A DNA stretch of 16,001 bases from Nitrospira sp. UBA5698. GTDB lineage: Bacteria > Nitrospirota > Nitrospiria > Nitrospirales > Nitrospiraceae. Within the stretch, counting starts at the first letter, position 1. The number at the start of each line of letters is the position of its first letter. The DNA lies in assembly GCA_002420115.1 (NCBI GenBank), contig DIHK01000036.1, positions 23,768-39,768 on the forward strand, written 5' to 3'. The notes beneath the pieces were generated by a model. It was not told the origin of the DNA. It was given only the letters and a program-made list of their open reading frames with translations, and ran no database searches. Shown here piece after piece: positions 1-7,255 of the stretch. The translations under genes and the position numbers were made by a program.

Positions 1-713
1 CGGTCGCCGAAGTGCAGGCGAGAAGAGGGGAGGTACGAGGCCAGTGGCGCCCGGCGCAGGGGAATTTCTTCCCAGACGCCATTGATGAGGTAGCTCAGAA
101 AGGCCAGCTGGTCGGAGTACAGGATGTCCTGTTTCGTATAGGTGCCGAGGCGGGTAGGTCCATAGCGACTCAGACTCGCTTCGAGCTGTTTGCCCATGTC
201 TTCCAGGATGGTCAGCTGTCCGGTTTCGTGCTCTCGTCGTTGGGAAATGGTACGCGTGGACATGCGAGTGAAGAAGCTGGCGACCTTGGAAGGAAAGGGT
301 CGGTAGAGCAGGGACAAATACAACTCCGTTGCCATTTGTCGATGTTCAGTAAATGACTGATAGTAACGATCGCTCAGGGTTTGGCAGAACGGATTGGGCG
401 AGATGCCGTGCAATCGCTCGGTGACGACGCGCCGAATCTTATGAGACCAGAGGGCGAAGGACCCGCCGCCCAAGGATCGGACAAACTGGTGCAGCGCTTC
501 TTTGCGCAGCAGGACTTCTGAACGGTCGGCTGTTTCGAACGTGATCCCTTCCAGTTTCCAACAGGCCAGGTATTCGCCGCCGGTCAAGGTGATGACGGTG
601 GGCGTGATCGCCGTGCCCAGCGGGATATAGTCACTCGCGGGAATCTGCGCCGACGCGGCTTTTGTTAGGGCGGCTCTAGTTCTCATCTTTTGTCTTTGTT
701 CATCCTGTTGCAT
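1..713 (-). CDS. virB4: VirB4-family conjugation ATPase, N-terminal part (cut by window edge)
   Basis: The reading frame continues off the left edge, so only about 237 N-terminal residues are visible. The protein begins MQQDEQRQKMRTRAALTKAA and carries the N-terminal VirB4/CagE layout: a beta-rich start (SDYIPLGTAITPTVI), a GGEYLACWKLEG segment and an LHGISPNPFCQTLSDRYY segment. The Walker motifs of the ATPase domain would lie beyond the edge. VirB4 proteins are inner-membrane-associated ATPases that power pilus assembly and substrate transfer in type IV secretion. It is the third gene of a virB2-virB3-virB4 run, with 26 bases between the virB3 stop and ATG 713. A second in-frame ATG at 686 is possible. 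Upstream of 713 there is only a weak GAG 8 bases away, and a GAGGTG lies further off. Family identity rests on sequence character and gene order. Confidence 0.85.
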   Translation of the reverse strand, partial: MQQDEQRQKMRTRAALTKAASAQIPASDYIPLGTAITPTVITLTGGEYLACWKLEGITFETADRSEVLLRKEALHQFVRSLGGGSFALWSHKIRRVVTERLHGISPNPFCQTLSDRYYQSFTEHRQMATELYLSLLYRPFPSKVASFFTRMSTRTISQRREHETGQLTILEDMGKQLEASLSRYGPTRLGTYTKQDILYSDQLAFLSYLINGVWEEIPLRRAPLASYLPSSRLHFGD

Positions 714-739
714 TGAGAGCACTCAACACCTCAGCTCTT

Positions 740-1072
740 TCACTGTAATCGTCGTATCTTCCATGACAGGGGGCTATAGGAAATGGCACCCCAGGTCGCG
801 CGACTCGGTCCGTGCCGGAGTCGCATCCGTGCCCGCATCATCACTTGACGTAAGCGCTGATCGTCCGTCTTGGTCGTCTGGCGCATCCAGAGCAGGATGG
901 GAATCGCGATCAGCACGATCCCAAGCGAGACATAGCCGCTCACGAGGTAATAGAGCCAGACCGATACCAACAGCGTCAGGCCGCCGATTAGAATCAGCGG
1001 CACGATCGGCACGCCGCCCAACATCGCAGGCCTCGTGCAGCCGGTGAAGATAGGATCGCGAAATCCGTCCAT
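740..1072 (-). CDS. virB3: VirB3-like type IV secretion inner-membrane protein
   Basis: This 110-residue protein starts with the VirB3 hallmark: an acidic N-terminus followed by FRDPIFTGCTRPAMLGGVP. A long hydrophobic hairpin (about residues 20-62) follows, then a basic, cytosolic-looking tail. VirB3 is a small inner-membrane component that works with VirB4 during pilus biogenesis. Its ATG lies one base after the TAA stop of virB2, a spacing that implies translational coupling. The virB4 gene follows 26 bases downstream. Length and motif agree with the family (usually about 90-110 residues). Confidence 0.88.
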   Translation of the reverse strand: MDGFRDPIFTGCTRPAMLGGVPIVPLILIGGLTLLVSVWLYYLVSGYVSLGIVLIAIPILLWMRQTTKTDDQRLRQVMMRARMRLRHGPSRATWGAISYSPLSWKIRRLQ

Positions 1073-1073
1073 G

Positions 1074-1433
1074 TTAGTTGATCAACCAGGCCGCGATCCC
1101 CGCCGCGCCGCCCACCAAGATGCCGCCGATCACGACGTTACTCACGTCGGACCATTGGGCATGGCTGAAAGCCATCTTGAAGCCCGCCCACATGATGGCG
1201 ACGGTAAAGAGGGTCACCGCCACACTCGTGAGCACGGTTTGCACGTTCTGCATCACCGTATTGACCTTGGTGATCTGAGCCCAGGCCGGATCCGATTCCA
1301 ATAGGAACGCAACCCCGAGCAGCCAGGAGGCGGCAGCGATCAGATGCCCATTCCCTCGGCTGACCCCTCGCAAGGTCCCTGTCCCTGACGTATGTTTCCT
1401 TGTCATTCCCAATCCCATCATCACCTCTTCCAT
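1074..1433 (-). CDS. virB2: TrbC/VirB2-family conjugative pilin precursor
   Basis: This 119-residue protein has the VirB2/TrbC pattern: a charged N-terminus, a hydrophobic signal segment (about residues 31-46) ending in DPAWAQ (likely cleavage after A52), then two transmembrane helices (about 69-88 and 98-117) joined by a short polar loop AFSHAQWSDVSN. The mature pilin would be about 67 residues. Members form the extracellular pilus of conjugative type IV systems. I chose ATG 1433 because a purine-rich AAAGGACGGAAAG lies directly upstream. A start 60 bases further out, at 1493, is open but adds a non-pilin extension. It is the first visible gene of the virB2-3-4 run, and its promoter should lie in the 1434-1700 region. 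Confidence 0.85.
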   Translation of the reverse strand: MEEVMMGLGMTRKHTSGTGTLRGVSRGNGHLIAAASWLLGVAFLLESDPAWAQITKVNTVMQNVQTVLTSVAVTLFTVAIMWAGFKMAFSHAQWSDVSNVVIGGILVGGAAGIAAWLIN

Positions 1434-1493
1434 CTTTCCGTCCTTTCTGTGAAGTGGCTTCTGTGGCGAGTTTGCAGAGCCTGATGCTCGCAC

Positions 1494-2197
1494 TCATCGC
1501 CAAACGGGGTGACATGTAGTGAGGTTCAGTTTTTAGTGCAAGCCTGTTGGAACTACGTAGCATCGGCCTTCACGTGAGTGAAGTGTGCCGGTTAAAACAG
1601 AGAGGCATGCTGGTGTGGTGATGGCAGAGGGCGTTCTGCACCATCGAACGGTCAGCTCGCACTTCTCTCTGAGGATGAATGAAGCAGGAGACGCTGAGTA
1701 TCAGGGTTTGCAGATCAAAGAATAGTTAACCGCAACGTGCGGAACAGCACCCTTGTTGCCTGAATAGAACGACGCAACGCGCATTGGCATGTGATGGTGC
1801 AATGAGTCGCTCAGCGCTGTTCGTGCCCGACGAGTAATCTTGAAAGAGTCCCCATTACTCAATTCATTCTTGATTCCACATCAGCGCATCTGCTCTTTCT
1901 GATCCTCTTTGGTCTGCCGATTGCGGCACTCTGTCGATGTCCCATCGCTCTGAAACAGCCGCGTTCACCTGTCATCGTCGGTCGATCGGACTTGTTCTGC
2001 CATGGAAGGCCGGTGGTCTGCCGCGCACGGATCGTCTGACGCAGCCTCCGCGCCAGCGCAGATCTGTCACGGCCACCGCTAAGTCTCATCCGTCCGTGCT
2101 GCTTCGGCAGTCCTCGTCCTGTCACCTCCGTTGTCCTGCCCTGACGCTTCGGCCCCTGCGAAAGCGCCAGTTCGTTCAACATGCAGGAGGTGACACC
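1494..2197. other. Gene-poor stretch between virB2 and the radC-like gene
   Basis: About 0.7 kb lies between two divergent genes. Both strands contain only open frames with unnatural composition: a long Arg/Ser-rich frame entering from the radC-like gene, and its antisense mirror. I see no convincing gene, tRNA or rRNA. An imperfect hairpin lies near 1620-1645 (GATGGCAGA paired with TCTGCACCATC, two-base bulge). The stretch should hold the promoters of the virB operon and of the radC-like gene, which appears to have a long leader, but I could not pick a convincing -35/-10 pair. Confidence 0.5.
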
Positions 2198-2671
2198 ATG
2201 GCCAAACAATCCGTCAACCGACTTCCCGTTCCACAATTCATTCCGCGCTACCGGGTCACACTCGTGTCCGAGGAAGGTCATACCGCTCCCTGTGGTCTTC
2301 TTCGTGATTCCGCTGCCGCAGCCGCCGCGCTGCGCCCGTTCTTTGATGGTCTCGATCGCGAGCAGTTTCTGGTCTGTTGTCTCGATGCCAAGAACGTCAG
2401 CATCGGCGTGAACATCGTCTCGATTGGGTCGCTTACCCTCAGCATTGTGCACCCTCGTGAAGTCTTTAAAGCGGCCATTCTCCTCAACTCCTGTGCGATC
2501 ATTGCCGTGCATAATCATCCGTCCGGAGATCCGACGCCGAGTTCTGAGGATCGGACACTCACCATACGGCTGCGGGAAGCTGGAGACCTGCTGGGCATCA
2601 GGTTGCTCGACCACCTCATTCTTGGTGACGACCGTCTCTATAGTTTTGCCGATCAGGGCTGGCCGTTGTGA
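2198..2671 (+). CDS. radC: RadC-type JAB/MPN domain protein (short form without HhH domain)
   Basis: This 157-residue protein carries the full RadC JAB/MPN signature: PREVFKAAI at 86-94, HNHPSGDPTPSSED at 105-118 with the JAMM metal ligands H105, H107 and D118, then LREAGDLLGIRLLDHLILGD and a final YSF. The helix-hairpin-helix N-terminal half of full-length RadC (about 220 residues) is absent. This short form is common on plasmids, integrative elements and prophages. JAMM folds are zinc metalloproteases, but the biochemical role of RadC is unsettled and the old DNA-repair assignment is doubtful. I chose ATG 2198 because AGGAGGTGA, an almost perfect anti-SD match, sits 5 bases upstream. The frame is open back to 1937, but that part looks non-coding. 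Neighbouring conjugation genes fit an element-borne gene. Confidence 0.9.
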   Translation: MAKQSVNRLPVPQFIPRYRVTLVSEEGHTAPCGLLRDSAAAAAALRPFFDGLDREQFLVCCLDAKNVSIGVNIVSIGSLTLSIVHPREVFKAAILLNSCAIIAVHNHPSGDPTPSSEDRTLTIRLREAGDLLGIRLLDHLILGDDRLYSFADQGWPL

Positions 2672-3200
2672 GGTCACAGAGAAAGCTCTGTTGCATTTAC
2701 CGTCGATTATCTTTCTGAGCAGATGGCGCATGTCGATATATTCAGAAGATTCTAGGTCTCTACCACAAGTGGTGGTCTGCTCCTGACACAGCGGACGCCT
2801 AAAAAATAGGCAACATGCTGAACAACCAACGGTTCGCGGTGACGCTTGCGCATCACTCGACTTGCTCACAAAGTTATCCCCCGAAGATGGGGACGATGGG
2901 CTGAGCGTGATGGTCTCGCTCTTATCCTGCTGCATTCCTTTGTGAGGGTGATGGCAGGTCAGTGTTCGCGGCGAGGAGACGATTGCTACATCGAAGAAGT
3001 TTCTGTGGAAGGACTCTACCGTTACTTATAGGGGATTTTTTGGTTGGATGTCCTTGAGCTTGAATGCCTCTTCAAGTGAGTCAGGCTTTTACCGCCTCAC
3101 GGATCTTTTGGGTCCCAGACTATTCAGCGTTGTGTAAAATCCAACTTGGTAACGAAAGATGGGGCGACACTTTAGAAGAGCGCCGTCTTGGTGACAAGAA
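2672..3200. other. Gene-poor stretch between radC-like gene and arsenic operon
   Basis: About 0.5 kb lies between the convergent ends of the radC-like gene and the PiT gene. The longest plus-strand frame (2846-3031, 61 codons) has no ribosome binding site and no recognisable features. Small inverted repeats are present: ACCAC-aa-GTGGT near 2761, GCCTA-aaaaa-TAGGC near 2798, and GTGAG(tc)AGGC / GCCTCAC near 3076-3102. The last could form a hairpin between the convergent genes, but no clear T-tract follows it on either strand. Confidence 0.4.
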
Positions 3201-4334
3201 CTAGAGGACTGCTGACAACAGCAGATAGGCGATACAAGCCAAACCTGCTGCGGCAGGAAGTGTCACCGCCCAGGCCAACACCATATCCCGTACCGTTCCC
3301 CAATGGACAGCCGACGTTCCTTTCAACAGCCCTATCCCAATGATGGCAGAGCTGCTGACATGAGTTGTCGAGACCGGTAGACCAAGTGTTCCTGAGAGAA
3401 GCACCAGCGAAGACGTCGTCAGGTTCGCCGATAACCCTTCCAGATGATCCATCTTGGTCACGTGTTCAGCCAGTACTTCCGTGACACGGTGTCCGCCCCA
3501 ATAGCTGCCAAGTCCCATGGCGATCGCGACGCCGACAAACGCCATAATCTGCAGGGTCGCGCTGGGCCATATGGGTTGCAGACTTCCAAGCAAGAGCATC
3601 GCGGCGATTTTCGGGGCGTCGTTGGTTCCACGTGCCAATGACGTGAGTCCGCTGGATAACCAGTGAAAAGAATCTAGGCCGAGCGACAGGCCGGACAAGC
3701 CTGCCCGGTCGCAATGTGAGGGGACCGAAGCGATTGGTAGGCCGATGCTGCTGGCTTGAAACAAAGTGCGAGTATAGCCCTGAGCATCGATCGTCACCAG
3801 GGCTCGCTCATTCGGTATGAGGCAGACACAGAGGCCATCCCACCGTTTGCCCAACGCCCGAATCAGGGGATGAATAAGAAAAGATAGGCCGAATGAGAGA
3901 AAGGGGCTCAGGAGTAAGGGGAGGGCGATCTTTTTCGATACCGTTTCCCAGATTAAGCCTTCATTCCCAAGGGCGAGTAAACCCGAACCAATGAGTGAGC
4001 CGATCAACGCGTGGGTTGTGGAAACGGGAAGACCGGTCTTTGAGGCGAACAATACCCACAAGAGCGCTCCGCTCAAAATGGCCGGGGCGAAAGCTGGGGG
4101 AATACTGAGATTCGGCTGGAGGAAACCGCTGCTGAAAGTTTTGACCATCGCCGAAGCGACAAAGGCTGCTGCAACCGCCCCAGCCATGGTCCAGAATGTG
4201 CCCCAGGCGATGGCGATTCGATAATTCGTGACGCCACCCCCGACCAGTGTGGCGATGGCTTTTGACACGTCGTTTGAGCCATTGGCAAAGGCTAAGACGA
4301 GAATAAGCACATAGGTGAGAGTCGAAAGTTCCAT
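3201..4334 (-). CDS. pit: PiT-family inorganic phosphate permease linked to arsenic genes
   Basis: This 377-residue polytopic membrane protein has both internal repeats of the PiT (Na+/H+:phosphate) family: FANGSNDVSKAIATLVGGG at about 16-34, and LARGTNDAPKIAAMLLLG at 233-250. GLPVSTTH occurs twice (101-108 and 318-325) at matching positions. About ten hydrophobic helices are visible, with a polar central loop at about 163-215. PiT carriers move phosphate with a cation and generally do not discriminate well against arsenate. It is the last gene of arsM-arsR-arsS-pit, with its ATG 11 bases after the arsS stop and no good SD, suggesting coupled translation. The context suggests a role in arsenate/phosphate balance or in the arsenosugar pathway, but the sequence does not show the direction or substrate. 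The first signature has S instead of the usual A in GANDV. Confidence 0.9.
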   Translation of the reverse strand: MELSTLTYVLILVLAFANGSNDVSKAIATLVGGGVTNYRIAIAWGTFWTMAGAVAAAFVASAMVKTFSSGFLQPNLSIPPAFAPAILSGALLWVLFASKTGLPVSTTHALIGSLIGSGLLALGNEGLIWETVSKKIALPLLLSPFLSFGLSFLIHPLIRALGKRWDGLCVCLIPNERALVTIDAQGYTRTLFQASSIGLPIASVPSHCDRAGLSGLSLGLDSFHWLSSGLTSLARGTNDAPKIAAMLLLGSLQPIWPSATLQIMAFVGVAIAMGLGSYWGGHRVTEVLAEHVTKMDHLEGLSANLTTSSLVLLSGTLGLPVSTTHVSSSAIIGIGLLKGTSAVHWGTVRDMVLAWAVTLPAAAGLACIAYLLLSAVL

Positions 4335-4345
4335 GACGGTCGGTT

Positions 4346-5383
4346 CTACGCGGTTGTTCCACTACAGGAGGAGCCGGATCCGGCGGTACAGCCGAAACAA
4401 TGGTTGCGCGTCACGATCTGGCGATAATGAAGCTGAGCCGGGTCGAAGTCACGGATATGCGCTAGCACGCCATGGTCGACCGGAAGGTCGAGCATCTGGT
4501 TGAAGTCGCAATCGTACAGTCTCCCATCCCAGCCAACCGAGAGGGTAGAGCGACACATGACCCCGGTTGCAGCGGCGGGATTGAACGCATTGGCGAGCCG
4601 CGTCATGTACTGGTCATAATTCCCGCTTTCGACAAGAAACTCCAGGAATCGGCTGACCGGCATGTTGGTGATCGTGTAGAGCCGGTTGAATTCGATGCCG
4701 TGACGGGTGTGGAGTTCTTTCTTGAACTGAGCCTCGATGGCCTCTTGTCTCGGCGGCAGAAATGCGCCCACAGGATTGTAGACAAGGTTCAAGACTAAGC
4801 CACTGTCCGGTCGGCCATATCCCAGCTGGTTTAAGAGTCGAAGCGCTTCCATCGATTTCTCAAAGATGCCATTGCCTCGTTGTGCATCGGCCTGGCTGGC
4901 GCGGTAGGACGGAAGCGAGGCGATGATTTCCACTCGATGATTCGCCAAGAACTCCGCGAGATCGGCCTGTGAAGGGAGCAGCAACACGGACAAGTTACAA
5001 CGATCAATCACATGTCGGTCGAGCCGCCGGGCTTGTTCGACCAGCCATCGAAACTGCGGATTGAGTTCCGGTGCGCCACCGGTCATATCCACCGTGGGAA
5101 TATCGGTTTGAGCAAGCGCGGCCACACACAATTCTGCGGTTTCTCGTGACATGATCTCGGTGCGGTCGGGACCCGCATCGACATGACAGTGGCGACAGGT
5201 TTGGTTACAGAGTTTGCCGACATTGATTTGGAAGACCGTGATACCGGTGGCATGCAGCGGAGAAAGGCCGGCCCGAGCCATGTGCGCCTCAAAGGGAAGA
5301 CAGGGCCCCACATGTGCCAGCACCTTGAGCTGTTCGGAAGCAGAGGCGAGAGGGTTGTGTTGTTTCAGAAGGGTCAGCGGCAT
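4346..5383 (-). CDS. arsS: Arsenosugar biosynthesis radical SAM protein ArsS
   Basis: With the start at ATG 5383 the protein has 345 residues. A radical SAM CX3CX2C motif (C59, C63, C66 in KLCNQTCRHCHVDAGP) binds the 4Fe-4S cluster, TGGAPELN matches the SAM-binding GGE-type region, and late cysteines (MCRSTLSVGWDGRLYDCDF and the tail CFGCTAGSGSSCSG) match the Cys-rich C-terminus of the ArsS family. In cyanobacteria ArsS acts after ArsM, joining a 5'-deoxyadenosyl group to a methylated arsenical on the route to arsenosugars. Some family members are reported selenoproteins, but I see no in-frame TGA here. The frame is open to 5488, yet that part overlaps arsR and looks unlike ArsS; family members start with a segment like PLTLLKQHNPLA. 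The gene follows arsR by 32 bases and precedes pit by 11. The SD is weak. Confidence 0.93.
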   Translation of the reverse strand: MPLTLLKQHNPLASASEQLKVLAHVGPCLPFEAHMARAGLSPLHATGITVFQINVGKLCNQTCRHCHVDAGPDRTEIMSRETAELCVAALAQTDIPTVDMTGGAPELNPQFRWLVEQARRLDRHVIDRCNLSVLLLPSQADLAEFLANHRVEIIASLPSYRASQADAQRGNGIFEKSMEALRLLNQLGYGRPDSGLVLNLVYNPVGAFLPPRQEAIEAQFKKELHTRHGIEFNRLYTITNMPVSRFLEFLVESGNYDQYMTRLANAFNPAAATGVMCRSTLSVGWDGRLYDCDFNQMLDLPVDHGVLAHIRDFDPAQLHYRQIVTRNHCFGCTAGSGSSCSGTTA

Positions 5384-5415
5384 GGGTAGGCTTGCACCAG
5401 CATCAGATGGACCGT

Positions 5416-5790
5416 TCAGGAATGAACCATATGCAACGCCCGAGCCTTGACCGTAGCCAACACTGACTCGGGAAATCGGAGCTCGCAACAGCCGAAATCA
5501 AGCGCCTTCCCCTGCCGTCCGGCCAACGCCCGTTGCATGACGGGGGTGATTCGATAACACACTTGCTTCCCCTCGCGGATCCCTTCCACCACACCGGAGT
5601 CCCGCAGAATGCGCAAGTGGTGAGACACATGCGGTTGGGGACAGCCCAGTTCGCGGACGATCTCGGTGACACACTTCTCTTCGACCAGCAGCGATTCGAG
5701 AATCCGCAATCGTGTTTCATCGGCCAAGGCTTTCAGCACCGTGGCACATTGACGGGGGCTTAAGACATCCCCTTCCGATATTGGCTTCAT
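5416..5790 (-). CDS. arsR: ArsR-family arsenic-responsive repressor
   Basis: This 124-residue winged-helix repressor shows LKALADETRLRILESLL at about 19-35, a recognition helix in CPQPHVSHHLRILRDSGVV (50-68) and the wing IREGKQVCYRI. ArsR proteins leave the operator on binding As(III) through cysteine thiolates. The classical CVCDLC of plasmid ArsR is not kept: only C40 (EKCVTEI) remains there, with C50 nearby. A C-terminal pair C101-C102 (FGCCEL) recalls the Acidithiobacillus-type site, which uses C-terminal cysteines. The ATG at 5790 shares its A with the arsM TGA (TGATG), so the two genes are coupled by a one-base overlap. A TTG one codon upstream (5793) is a less likely start. It probably autoregulates the operon through the inverted repeat upstream of arsM. 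Confidence 0.92.
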   Translation of the reverse strand: MKPISEGDVLSPRQCATVLKALADETRLRILESLLVEEKCVTEIVRELGCPQPHVSHHLRILRDSGVVEGIREGKQVCYRITPVMQRALAGRQGKALDFGCCELRFPESVLATVKARALHMVHS

Positions 5791-6977
5791 CAACAGCAGG
5801 CTCCGTTGGGTGAGCAGGTGACAGCCTCTCCACTCACGCGTTCCCCGGCTCGATTCAAAATGGCGAAATGTGGTCGGTACCCTTCAGACTCCAGCACTGC
5901 CACCGTCTTGGAACAAATCTCCAGTGGTTCCCCGCGACGGTAGAGATGGTGATCGTCGTCGGCAGTTTCAATGAACGGGCCGGCGAGCAAGGCATAGTGG
6001 CCCTGCCACGTACAGGGAACCTGTGCCGGAAGCACGGCGGCCCAGCGTGGGTCATTGTCGTCAAGTTGCACTGGTTCTGTGGTCAGCAGGAAGTGTTCGG
6101 TGAACGGAGGAGAACTCAGCAAGAGCGCTTCGGCAGGCTCGATCGCTCTTGGAATGCCACGCTCATACACTGTGCCTCGTTCATCCGTCACTCGGCTGAA
6201 GGGGCCGCGAAGGGTGGCGTACCGGATCGAAGAGGCCACTGCCGCTGGAGACAGCTTGTACCCTGTTAGAGTGACGGAGAAGAAATGGATGCCGTCGATC
6301 ACCTGCCAGGGTGAGAATTTCACCAGATGAATCCCGAGGAAGCCAGCTGCCGTCATGCCGCTCATATAGTCGGTCAGCGTCAAGGCACCGGAGAGACAGT
6401 CTCCCCACTTCTGGGTATCGTGGACGAGATATTGCGGAACGGTCTGATCCGCGACGATATCGGAGATGGTGAACCGTCCACCTAGTTTGGCGATCCGATA
6501 CATTTCACGGAACACTTTTCGTTTGTCCGGCGCCAGGTTGATCACACAATTCGAGATGATCAGGTCGATGGTGTTGTCTTCTACGGGCATCGCATCGGCG
6601 AAGCCTTTCCGAAACTCCACATTTGAATGAGAATAGCCGAGATTTCTGGCCACAACCGACGCGTTCTTGCGTGCGATTTCCAACATGGTATCGGTCATGT
6701 CGAGGCCGATCACGTGTCCTGAGGGACCGACTAAGCGCGAAGCCTCAAAGCAATCGATGCCGCCGCCGGACCCGATATCCAAGACGGTCTCCCCGGTTCG
6801 TACCGTCCGAAGCCCGGCAGGTGTGCCGCAGCCGTAGGAGATCTTGAGGACTTCTTCAGGAATAAAGGTCTTGAGATGCCCCATGTCGTAACTCGTGGGG
6901 CAACACATCTGTTCGCCGGTACTCGCAGCTTTGGCATAACGGTCGCTGACTTTCTCGGTGATTTCTTCGATCGGCAT
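5790..6977 (-). CDS. arsM: Arsenite S-adenosylmethionine methyltransferase ArsM
   Basis: This 395-residue cytosolic enzyme methylates As(III) with SAM. It shows the class I methyltransferase fold: VLDIGSGGGIDCFEAS (65-80, motif I), GLDMTDTMLEIARKN (91-105), then SNCVINLAPDK (142-152). The ArsM-type cysteines are present: C25/C26 near the N-terminus, C50 (YGCGTP), C144 (SNCVINL) and C194 (GDCLSG), corresponding to the arsenic-binding thiols of algal ArsM. A C-terminal extension (about 260-395) ends in TCSPNGACC, adding C388, C394 and C395. The start has a strong RBS (AAGAGGAG, 4 bases before ATG 6977). It is the first gene of arsM-arsR-arsS-pit. Its product would be the methylated substrate for ArsS. 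Confidence 0.95.
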   Translation of the reverse strand: MPIEEITEKVSDRYAKAASTGEQMCCPTSYDMGHLKTFIPEEVLKISYGCGTPAGLRTVRTGETVLDIGSGGGIDCFEASRLVGPSGHVIGLDMTDTMLEIARKNASVVARNLGYSHSNVEFRKGFADAMPVEDNTIDLIISNCVINLAPDKRKVFREMYRIAKLGGRFTISDIVADQTVPQYLVHDTQKWGDCLSGALTLTDYMSGMTAAGFLGIHLVKFSPWQVIDGIHFFSVTLTGYKLSPAAVASSIRYATLRGPFSRVTDERGTVYERGIPRAIEPAEALLLSSPPFTEHFLLTTEPVQLDDNDPRWAAVLPAQVPCTWQGHYALLAGPFIETADDDHHLYRRGEPLEICSKTVAVLESEGYRPHFAILNRAGERVSGEAVTCSPNGACC

Positions 6978-7018
6978 AGTCTCCTCTTGTCACACGAATG
7001 GTTGGAAAGGACCCGTTT

Positions 7019-7055
7019 TATCTCGATGCGACATCGTCTAGCATTTATCGAGATA
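7019..7055. promoter_or_regulatory. Inverted repeat in arsM leader, candidate ArsR operator
   Basis: TATCTCGAT (7019-7027) and ATCGAGATA (7047-7055) form a perfect 9-bp inverted repeat with a 19-base spacer, 42-78 bases upstream of the arsM ATG. A weak promoter for arsM, TTGTAC-17-TATCTC on the minus strand (about 7074 down to 7046), would place the repeat over the -10 and transcript start, as expected for an ArsR-type repressor. This is inference from position and symmetry. The spacing is longer than in many ArsR sites, so a hairpin in the leader is an alternative. Confidence 0.45.
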
Positions 7056-7096
7056 GATGTATAGATCCATGTGTACAAGGAAAGGCCTCTCATTTC

Positions 7097-7112
7097 TGTG
7101 AGCTGGCTTACA
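7097..7112. promoter_or_regulatory. CRP-like dyad TGTGA-N6-TTACA
   Basis: TGTGAGCTGGCTTACA has the half-site spacing of CRP/FNR-superfamily sites (TGTGA-N6-TCACA), one base off consensus. It sits between divergent arsM and merR, centred about 127 bases upstream of arsM and 151 upstream of merR. It differs by one base from the dyad at 11797-11812, upstream of dsrE. Which regulator binds is unknown, and no CRP homologue is in the window. Confidence 0.45.
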
Positions 7113-7207
7113 GTCCTGCTGCCGCCGGTTTCTGGAACCGGCTCAGGAAAGTCACCCGTTAAAGAGATCCCTATGGCTTGCAAGAAGATGAAAGACACAC
7201 AACCTTC

Positions 7208-7239
7208 TTGACTCGGTACTATAGTACAGGGTGTATCGT
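7208..7239 (+). promoter_or_regulatory. MerR-type promoter/operator for merR
   Basis: A -35 TTGACT (7208-7213) and a -10-like TATCGT (7234-7239) are 20 bases apart, the overlong spacing of MerR-activated promoters (19-20 rather than 17). Between them lies the perfect palindrome GTACTATAGTAC (7216-7227), close to the classic mer operator core GTAC-N4-GTAC. It reads towards merR, ending 16 bases before its ATG, so MerR probably activates its own transcription together with the downstream AhpD-like gene. Confidence 0.7.
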
Positions 7240-7255
7240 CATCAATGAGGTGGAC

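Noticed and set aside
1859..2935. 358-codon minus-strand open frame across the radC-like gene
   Set aside because: It is antisense to a gene with clear RadC motifs and a strong SD, and its own composition shows no domain or ribosome binding site.
2846..3031. 61-codon plus-strand frame after the radC-like gene
   Set aside because: No ribosome binding site, no motif, and composition like the surrounding non-coding DNA.
4346..4400. Selenocysteine in the ArsS tail
   Set aside because: Some family members are selenoproteins, but the tail here reads through normal cysteine codons to a TAG stop, with no in-frame TGA.
5384..5488. N-terminal extension of ArsS
   Set aside because: It overlaps the end of arsR and its sequence (Ser/Gly-rich) is unlike ArsS, which normally begins near the MPLTLL segment.
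7104..7120. Possible sigma-54 promoter (TGGC ... TGCT) upstream of merR
   Set aside because: The distance between the GG and GC elements is one base wrong, and the sequence is better explained as a CRP-like dyad.
7178..7255. N-terminal extension of MerR from a TTG start
   Set aside because: It would run through the MerR promoter/operator, and the internal ATG at 7256 has a good SD and matches the family's N-terminus.
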